From positions 1 to 8,119 of the forward strand of contig JAEYTU010000211.1 in NCBI GenBank assembly GCA_023433825.1: a stretch of DNA of 8,119 bases. Direction: 5' to 3'. Position 1 is the first letter of the stretch. Every line of letters begins with the position of its first letter. The DNA comes from Planctomycetota bacterium (GTDB taxonomy: Bacteria > Planctomycetota > UBA1135 > UBA2386). Shown here in pieces: positions 1 through 4,997 of the stretch. The notes under the pieces are model-generated. The model saw only the letters and a list, made by a program, of their open reading frames with translations, searched no databases and had not been told where the DNA came from. The translations under genes were made by a program, and so were the position numbers.

Positions 1-351
1 CGCGTCACGCGCGCGCGCGACAAGGGGATCTCGGTTGGTGAACGCAGTCGCCTCGTCGCCGAGAAGGTCGTCGTCGAGGAGTCGGGGACCGGGTTCGCGG
101 TCAAGGACGGCAGTCACGGAACACTCCGCGACGCGACGCTGTCGCACCTCTCGTTCGCCGGCGTCATGAGCTACGTCAAGAAGCCGATCCAGGGCCCCGG
201 CACGGCGATCGTCGAACGCACGCTGATCGACGCGCCGGCCGAGCGGCGGACGATCGCGCAGACCGGCTGCGTGCTGCGCGTCGACGGCGTCGACATTCCG
301 ACGCAGGACGTCGACGTCGACGCGCTCTACGCGACGGTGATGAAGAAGTGA
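1..351 (+). CDS. C-terminal part of a probable right-handed beta-helix protein (5' end outside window)
   Basis: The frame is open from the first base, so 116 residues of the C-terminus are seen and the gene starts upstream. Short beta-strand-like segments alternate with Gly/Asp/Asn-type turns (DKGISVGERS, GTGFAVKDGS, LRDATLSHLS), a spacing typical of the coils of a right-handed parallel beta-helix. The last 45 or so residues (QTGCVLRVDGVDIPTQDVDVDALY) look like a separate small beta cap. Such domains occur in surface or secreted proteins, and in several bacterial groups they are fused to or encoded with CotH-kinase or lamin-tail domains beside VTC-domain genes. That would fit the next gene here, but no CotH motif is visible in this fragment. 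Its stop overlaps the VTC start (GTGA), so the two are probably translationally coupled. The fold is likely; substrate and role are unknown. Confidence 0.72.
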   Translation, partial: RVTRARDKGISVGERSRLVAEKVVVEESGTGFAVKDGSHGTLRDATLSHLSFAGVMSYVKKPIQGPGTAIVERTLIDAPAERRTIAQTGCVLRVDGVDIPTQDVDVDALYATVMKK

Positions 352-1034
352 CGACGCGCGCGCGCTTCGAGGCGAAGTGCACGTTCGCACCGCAGCACCT
401 CGACCGCGTACTGACGTGGGTCCGGCTGCATCGCAGCGGACTGTACGAGGCGCATCCGGAGCGGATCGTTCGCAACGTCTACTTCGACGACTTCGACCTC
501 GGGTCGTGGCGCGAGAACCTGTCCGGCCAGAGCGTGCGCACGAAGGTCCGCTACCGCTGGTACGGCGCGGACCCGGAGCCGGGTGCCGGCGCGCTGGAGC
601 TGAAGCACAAACGGGAGACGCTCGGCCGGAAGGACGTGCAGACGTTCACCGAGTCCCCGTTCCGCAGTGCGGAACCGTGGCAGGCGTTCGTCGCGCGGAT
701 CCGCGCGGCGCTGCGGCCGGAGCTTCGCGTCGTGTTCGACGAGAAGCCGGTCGTCGTGCTGACGAACGCGTACCGACGCCGCTACTTCGAGAGCGCCGAT
801 CGCCGCGTGCGGGTCACGGTCGACACGGAGCTGGCGGCGTTCGACCAGTGGCACGCGCGATCGTTCCGTCGCGATCGCAAACTGCCGCTGCCGCCGGTCT
901 CGGTGCTCGAGGTCAAGGTGCGCGCCGACGACGTGCGTGCACTGCAAGCCGTGCTCGCCGGCGCCCCGGCGCGTGCGACGCGGTTCTCGAAGTACGCCGT
1001 CGCGGCGGCACTGGTGCTCGGCGACGGACGCTGA
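348..1034 (+). CDS. VTC-domain protein (polyphosphate polymerase-like, CYTH/TTM superfamily)
   Basis: The 228-residue protein shows the ordered charged motifs of the VTC tunnel fold. These are R-F-E-A-K (residues 6-10), N-V-Y-F-D-D (43-48), R-T-K-V-R-Y-R-W-Y (64-72), E-L-K-H-K-R (84-89), Y-R-R-R-Y-F (142-147), R-V-T-V-D-T-E (155-161), L-E-V-K (187-190) and F-S-K-Y (213-216). In yeast Vtc4 the matching basic residues and glutamate bind ATP/polyphosphate and metal. The bacterial protein is a stand-alone catalytic domain with no SPX domain and no membrane segment, so it is presumably cytoplasmic or paired with a membrane partner. The start is GTG within the upstream stop (GTGA), which argues for coupling to the beta-helix gene. 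Polyphosphate synthesis is an inference from the family; bacterial members beside CotH or beta-helix genes have uncertain substrates. The superfamily assignment is strong and the exact reaction is not. Confidence 0.88.
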   Translation: MTTRARFEAKCTFAPQHLDRVLTWVRLHRSGLYEAHPERIVRNVYFDDFDLGSWRENLSGQSVRTKVRYRWYGADPEPGAGALELKHKRETLGRKDVQTFTESPFRSAEPWQAFVARIRAALRPELRVVFDEKPVVVLTNAYRRRYFESADRRVRVTVDTELAAFDQWHARSFRRDRKLPLPPVSVLEVKVRADDVRALQAVLAGAPARATRFSKYAVAAALVLGDGR

Positions 1035-1040
1035 CGCCGG

Positions 1041-2561
1041 TCACTTCCGCCGCTGCGCGACACTCAGGATCGCGTCGGCGACCTGCTGCGCGAGCAGCGC
1101 GTAGCCGGCGTCGTTGCAGTGCCCGTCGGGGACGAACAGCGGTTCGTCGGGACGTTCCGCCGCCGCGCGCACGAACGCGGCCGACGGATCCACGACCGTC
1201 ACGCCGAGCGCCGCGGCGACGGCGCGGACGCGCTCGACCTGATCGTCGACCGGCTTCGGGTAGGTCAGCAGCAGCGGCTCGGCGCCGGCGGCGCGGCACA
1301 GTTCGACGGCGCGGCGCAGGTGCGCTTCGAGCGTCGGCCCGTGGCGGGCGGGCGTCGTCGCGCGTGCGTGGACGGCCAGCGCGCGGTCGCGAGCCGACGG
1401 CGGCAGATCGGCGACGACGGTGGCGAGGTGTTCGCGCGTGTAGAGCTGCGCGAACGCCTGCAGATGCCCGACCAGCAGCGCCGGCGATCCGCCGGCATCG
1501 AGGGCCAGCGCGAGCGAACGCGTCGCGTCGTCGGGAGCGTCGTCGCGCTGCAGCAACGCCTGCACCTCGAGCAGCGGCGCACGCGCCGCGCCGCTCGTGC
1601 GCGTCAACGCCGCCGCGATCGACTGGCGAATCCGCGCGCGCCGTGGCGCGTCGTTCGTCGTCTGTGCGAGAACGTCGAACGCGCCGTGGCCGCTGCGTTC
1701 GAGCTGCGTGGCGGCCACGTCGAACGCGCCATCGGCGTCGCCGATCGAAAGCAGTGCGCGCGCGTGCGCGAGCGCGCTGTCCGGTGACGGGCGCGCGGCG
1801 GCTTCGGCGGCGAGTTCGCGCACCAGCGATTCGGCGCGCGGACGGTCGCTCGCGGCGAACGTCTCGACGAGTCCCTGCAGCGCTCGCGCGCGGTGCTCCG
1901 GCGCCGACGCGTGCGCGGTGAAGACACGCTCGGCGGTCGCGCGGTCCCCGCGCCGCAGCGCGTCGAAACCGGCGTCGAGCGGCGACGCGACGGGACGCAC
2001 CTGCGCGCCCGGCGGCGGCGGCGTCGTTCCCCCACCTCCCTCCTCGACTCCGCCGCGCCGACCGGTCAGCAGCGCGACGAGCCGCGCCGTCCGCCATTCG
2101 ACGCGAAAGCGCGGCGACGCATCGGCGCCGGCGGCGGCCGCGAGTTCGGCGTCGGTGACGTTCGCCGGCAGGCCCCAGACGTCGTTCGTTCCGACCAACA
2201 GGCAGACGAAGGCCGGTTCCCGGTCGCGCAGCAGTCCCGGCAGCACGAGCAGCACGTCCCGGGAAGTCCGCCCGGGCCAACCCCGGTTGTCGACGTGCCA
2301 CGACGGCGCCGAACGCTCGCGCAACAGCCGTTGCAGGACGGCCGGGTAGCGGCCTTCGTCGGCCACCGCCCCGAGCCCGTACGTGAACGAGTCGCCGACG
2401 CAGAGCACCCGTCGCGCCGGGTCCGCGCCGCGATCGCCGCCGTCCCGTGGGACGAACCAATGCACGGCCAGCGCACCGACCTGCAAGACGACTTCGAGGG
2501 CGACCGCCGCGGCGACGAGGCCGATGCCGATCGCGAGCATGCGTCGCCTGCCGGGTCCCAT
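1041..2561 (-). CDS. Membrane-anchored SGNH/GDSL hydrolase with a large helical (TPR-like) insertion
   Basis: This 506-residue protein begins with a basic stretch (MGPGRRR) and a hydrophobic helix at about 8-33, so it is probably a signal anchor placing the enzyme outside the cytoplasmic membrane. The SGNH signatures follow: G-D-S-F-T-Y-G with nucleophile S58 (block I), N-R-G-W-P-G-R-T with G94 (block II), G-T-N-D with N126 (block III), and D-G-H-C-N-D with D479 and H481 (block V). The family hydrolyses esters, often acetyl groups on polysaccharides or lipids. Between blocks III and V lies a Gly/Glu/Pro-rich linker (about 168-190) and roughly 220 Ala-rich helical residues with TPR-like helix pairs. 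Ordinary SGNH enzymes are 200-350 residues, so this is a real insertion. ATG at 2561 is chosen because a TAGCAT box lies 8 bases upstream; ATG at 2540 is the alternative. Its stop faces the VTC stop 6 bases away. Confidence 0.85.
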   Translation of the reverse strand: MGPGRRRMLAIGIGLVAAAVALEVVLQVGALAVHWFVPRDGGDRGADPARRVLCVGDSFTYGLGAVADEGRYPAVLQRLLRERSAPSWHVDNRGWPGRTSRDVLLVLPGLLRDREPAFVCLLVGTNDVWGLPANVTDAELAAAAGADASPRFRVEWRTARLVALLTGRRGGVEEGGGGTTPPPPGAQVRPVASPLDAGFDALRRGDRATAERVFTAHASAPEHRARALQGLVETFAASDRPRAESLVRELAAEAAARPSPDSALAHARALLSIGDADGAFDVAATQLERSGHGAFDVLAQTTNDAPRRARIRQSIAAALTRTSGAARAPLLEVQALLQRDDAPDDATRSLALALDAGGSPALLVGHLQAFAQLYTREHLATVVADLPPSARDRALAVHARATTPARHGPTLEAHLRRAVELCRAAGAEPLLLTYPKPVDDQVERVRAVAAALGVTVVDPSAAFVRAAAERPDEPLFVPDGHCNDAGYALLAQQVADAILSVAQRRK

Positions 2562-2569
2562 CCGCGCCG

Positions 2570-2575
2570 ATGCTA
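2570..2575 (-). promoter_or_regulatory. Candidate -10 box for the SGNH hydrolase gene (leaderless start)
   Basis: Read on the minus strand, TAGCAT is followed by eight bases (CGGCGCGG) and then the ATG at 2561. A -10 element at this distance would start transcription at or next to the start codon, giving a leaderless mRNA. The spacing equals that of the box before the gene at 4200. No clear -35 hexamer is visible. Confidence 0.4.
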
Positions 2576-2670
2576 CCCGCGGGTCGGCGCGCGCCAGGAG
2601 GTCCAGGTTTCGGCCTCCGCGCCACTTCCGGCTCAGGACGACCCCTAGGTCTGGCCGATCCAGCGCTCGC

Positions 2671-2676
2671 AAGGAG
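2671..2676 (+). promoter_or_regulatory. AAGGAG, possible ribosome binding site of the histidine kinase gene
   Basis: AAGGAG matches the anti-Shine-Dalgarno core, but 14 bases separate it from the GTG at 2691, longer than the usual 5-9. No other start codon lies in frame between the upstream stop (2646) and 2691, so the start choice does not depend on this site. It may be a functional site with unusual spacing or a chance match. Confidence 0.35.
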
Positions 2677-2690
2677 CTTCTCGGCAGTCG

Positions 2691-4157
2691 GTGCGAACCA
2701 CGTCCATCACATTCCTGTGCGGCGCTCTCCTCGTCGGACTCGGCGCTGCCGCAGTCGCGTGGACCGCCGGCACGGATGCAGACCGCGAACGAAAGGACGC
2801 GGCGCGCGCGCGCCACGCCGTCGCGGCGACCGCCGCTGCAGCGATGCTCCCACCGCAGGTCGACGAGCTCGCACGCGAAGCACCGGCGCTGCTCGCGCGA
2901 CTGGTGCGCGAGCCCGCACACGAAGGCGCAGCCGTCTATGTCCGTGACGGCGACGGTTGGCTGCGACGCGTGCACGTCGGCGACGAGCTGCCGACCGAGC
3001 TGGCTCCACCCCCGGAGACGAACCGCCGGATCGACGGTGGCGTCCCCGTCGTCCTCGACGAGATCGCGCTGGCGCCGATCCGCGACGACCGCGCGCGAAC
3101 GACGGCACTGCTCGGACTGCGACGACGCGCCGACGCGCCGGCGGCCCCGTCGCCGTTCCCGTGGTTGGCGGCGGTGATCGCAGCCGTGGTCGGCGGTTGG
3201 ATCGTCTCGCGGCGGATCGGGCGGCCGGTCCACCGCATGACGTCGACGGCGCTTCGCGCGTGTGGGACGCCAGCCGTCGAGATCGCGCGCCTCGCCGCGC
3301 CGCTGGCGCCGCTCGAGCACGCCGTCGCGGCGCTCGTTCACCGGCACGAATTGCAGCGCAGCGAGGTCGAGGAGTCGGTGCGGCGTCGGACGCAACAACT
3401 CGAAGCGCAGAACCGGCAGAAGGACGAGTTCCTCGCGAACACCGTCCACGAACTGCGAACGCCACTGACGACCGTTCTCGCGTCGTTGGAGATGTTGCGC
3501 GACGGGTTCGCGACGAGCCCCGAGGACCAAGCCGAGTTCCTGGAGCAGGCGACGGTCGCGTGCCGTCACCTGATGTTCATCGTCAACGACCTGCTCGACA
3601 CGGCGGCGCTCGAGGCCGGCAAGCTGCACCTCGTCGCCGTGCCGTGCTTCACGCGCGAGATCCTCGACGACGCCGAACGGATGCTGCGACCGGCGGCGTC
3701 GGCCCGCGGAATGGAGCTGCGCGTCGAGCATCCCGACGGCGATCCGCGCGTCCTCGGCGACCGCAATCGGATCCTGCAGATCGTGTTCAACCTCGTCGGC
3801 AACGCGATGAAGTTCTCGCCGCAGTCCGGCCGGATCGACTTGCGGTGCAGCGTGACACCGCTCGGTGTCGCGTTCGAGATCGAAGACGAGGGCTACGGCG
3901 TGCCGCTGCAGACGCGCAGCAAGCTGTTCACGCGGTTCGGGCGCGCGCATGCCGGCGATGCGAAGGCGTCGTCGGTCGGTGGGACCGGCATCGGCCTGTA
4001 CCTGTGCAAGTCGCTCGTCGAGCAGATGCGCGGCAGCATCGGGTATCGCGATCGCGCGCCGGAGCAGGGCTCGGTGTTCTGGTTCACGCTGCCGCTCGCG
4101 CGCACCGAGGCGCCGGCGCACGCCGCCGCTGGCGAGCCGCGCGCGCCGCACGACTGA
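2691..4157 (+). CDS. Two-transmembrane sensor histidine kinase (HAMP-like linker, HisKA, HATPase_c)
   Basis: The 488-residue protein has a transmembrane helix at about 5-25, an extracytoplasmic segment of about 130 residues, a second helix at about 156-173, and a HAMP-like stretch starting S-R-R-I-G-R-P (173-179). A coiled-coil linker leads to the dimerisation domain with phospho-acceptor H253 in V-H-E-L-R-T-P-L. The ATPase domain shows the N box (N367, N371 in F-N-L-V-G-N-A-M-K-F), the G1 box D399-E-G-Y-G403, an F box (L-F-T-R-F-G) and the G2 box G430-G-T-G-I-G-L. All catalytic boxes are intact, so it should autophosphorylate on ATP and signal to a response regulator. No receiver domain is fused or adjacent in the window. 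The short sensor segment has no recognised ligand motif. The start is GTG, fixed by the upstream stop at 2646 and the absence of other start codons. Confidence 0.93.
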   Translation: MRTTSITFLCGALLVGLGAAAVAWTAGTDADRERKDAARARHAVAATAAAAMLPPQVDELAREAPALLARLVREPAHEGAAVYVRDGDGWLRRVHVGDELPTELAPPPETNRRIDGGVPVVLDEIALAPIRDDRARTTALLGLRRRADAPAAPSPFPWLAAVIAAVVGGWIVSRRIGRPVHRMTSTALRACGTPAVEIARLAAPLAPLEHAVAALVHRHELQRSEVEESVRRRTQQLEAQNRQKDEFLANTVHELRTPLTTVLASLEMLRDGFATSPEDQAEFLEQATVACRHLMFIVNDLLDTAALEAGKLHLVAVPCFTREILDDAERMLRPAASARGMELRVEHPDGDPRVLGDRNRILQIVFNLVGNAMKFSPQSGRIDLRCSVTPLGVAFEIEDEGYGVPLQTRSKLFTRFGRAHAGDAKASSVGGTGIGLYLCKSLVEQMRGSIGYRDRAPEQGSVFWFTLPLARTEAPAHAAAGEPRAPHD

Positions 4158-4182
4158 ACGACGCGGCGCGCGCGACGTCCGC

Positions 4183-4191
4183 TGCTATCCT
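4183..4191 (+). promoter_or_regulatory. Extended -10 promoter (TGCTATCCT) for the gene at 4200
   Basis: TGCTATCCT combines the extended -10 TGn element with a TATCCT hexamer. Eight bases (CGCGGGCG) separate it from the ATG, so the transcript would begin at or just before the start codon. It lies in the 42-base gap after the kinase stop, which suggests the downstream gene can be transcribed independently of the kinase. No -35 box is evident. Confidence 0.5.
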
Positions 4192-4199
4192 CGCGGGCG

Positions 4200-4931
4200 A
4201 TGCCTCGTCTGCTCGCCGCCCTGCTGCTGCTCGTGCCGTACCTCGCAGCGCAGGGCGACGCGGATCCTCGATTGCTGCGGACGCGACACCTCGTCCTGCG
4301 ACTGCCCGAGGGTTGGCGGCAGATGAATCCCGACGACGCGCGCTGGCTGAAGCGCGAAGCGCCGGGGCGCGTGCCCGAGATCCTGCTCGAGTCGACGTCG
4401 CTGCATCTGTACCCGTTCGGCGCGATCGACGCGTGGAAGGCGGGCACGTTCGACGGCCGGTTCATGCACGTCGCCGACCAAGGTCACGAGATCGCGACCG
4501 ACGGGGACGGCGTGCGTGCCGTGATCGACTTCCTGCGGACGCCGGGACCGATGCGCGGCAGCGGCGCGACCGAGGTCGAGGCGAAGGTCGTGACGATCGG
4601 CAAACACGCGAGTCCGGCGGTCGTCGCCACGGCGACGTTCCGCAGCGGGAACGCGCCGGACGGCGACACGTCGGGTCGGCTCGACGAGCCGCAGTTCGTC
4701 GTGCAGGCGTTCGTGCCGACCGCCGGCAGCTCCGTCCTGTTCCACATGCAGTGCCGACTCGACGATCGCGAGGCGGGTGAGCACGTCTTCAGGGAGATCC
4801 ACGAGTCGGTCGTGCTCGCGCGACCGGCGCGCGGACCGAAGCGCGCATGGAACGACCTGCTGTACGCGGCCGGCATCGGGTTGCTCGTCGCGCTCGTGCT
4901 CGGCTTCCTCGCGCAACGCCGGCAGCCTTGA
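4200..4931 (+). CDS. Secreted protein of unknown function with signal peptide and C-terminal membrane anchor
   Basis: I do not recognise this 243-residue protein. It begins with a clear Sec signal peptide (MPRLLAALLLLVPYLAAQ, probable cleavage near residues 17-18). Next comes a compact domain of about 190 residues whose start, H-L-V-L-R-L-P-E-G-W-R (about 30-40), resembles the opening strand and turn of PsbP/DcrB-like domains. A single hydrophobic helix at about 220-238 is followed by Q-R-R-Q-P. The predicted topology is an extracytoplasmic domain held by a C-terminal stop-transfer helix with a short basic cytoplasmic tail. It lacks a lipobox and any LPXTG-like motif. It follows the kinase by 42 bases on the same strand but has its own probable promoter. 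A role as accessory sensor or envelope protein is speculative. Confidence 0.82.
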   Translation: MPRLLAALLLLVPYLAAQGDADPRLLRTRHLVLRLPEGWRQMNPDDARWLKREAPGRVPEILLESTSLHLYPFGAIDAWKAGTFDGRFMHVADQGHEIATDGDGVRAVIDFLRTPGPMRGSGATEVEAKVVTIGKHASPAVVATATFRSGNAPDGDTSGRLDEPQFVVQAFVPTAGSSVLFHMQCRLDDREAGEHVFREIHESVVLARPARGPKRAWNDLLYAAGIGLLVALVLGFLAQRRQP

Positions 4932-4969
4932 GATGCCTCGCACGAAGGGCCAGAATCCCCGCCTCGCCC

Positions 4970-4986
4970 GGACGGATCGAACGTCC
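4970..4986 (+). other. Short GC-rich hairpin before the DUF2779 gene
   Basis: GGACG (4970-4974) and CGTCC (4982-4986) can form a 5-bp stem with a 7-base loop in the 66-base gap between two same-strand genes. No T-run follows, so it is not a standard intrinsic terminator. It could weakly attenuate read-through, or it could be chance in GC-rich DNA. Confidence 0.25.
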
Positions 4987-4997
4987 AAACTCTTGCC

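Larger units (their letters stand above)
2562..2690. promoter_or_regulatory. Divergent intergenic region between the SGNH hydrolase and histidine kinase genes
   Basis: These 129 bases separate two divergently transcribed genes and must hold their promoters unless either is read from further away. On the minus strand a TAGCAT hexamer (2570-2575) sits 8 bases before the hydrolase ATG. On the plus strand an AAGGAG (2671-2676) precedes the kinase GTG. An in-frame TAG at 2646-2648 bounds how far the kinase frame could extend upstream. I see no convincing operator palindrome, riboswitch or small RNA here. Confidence 0.5.

Noticed and set aside
1..22. The alternating CG-rich stretch at the window start as a Z-DNA or simple repeat element.
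   Set aside because: It lies within the coding frame (R-V-T-R-A-R-D) and similar CGCG runs occur all over the window as codon-bias effects.
377..1921. A 514-codon plus-strand frame across the VTC gene and the end of the SGNH gene.
   Set aside because: The Arg/Ala/Pro-dominated translation overlaps two recognised genes in other frames; no motif supports it.
2562..4151. The minus-strand frame of the SGNH gene stays open far upstream, opposite the histidine kinase gene, giving a possible 1036-residue protein.
   Set aside because: The extra N-terminal part is Arg-rich and low in recognisable structure. It lies antisense to an intact kinase, and the SGNH protein has a proper anchor start at 2561 with a -10 box. 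Long antisense open frames are expected at this GC content.
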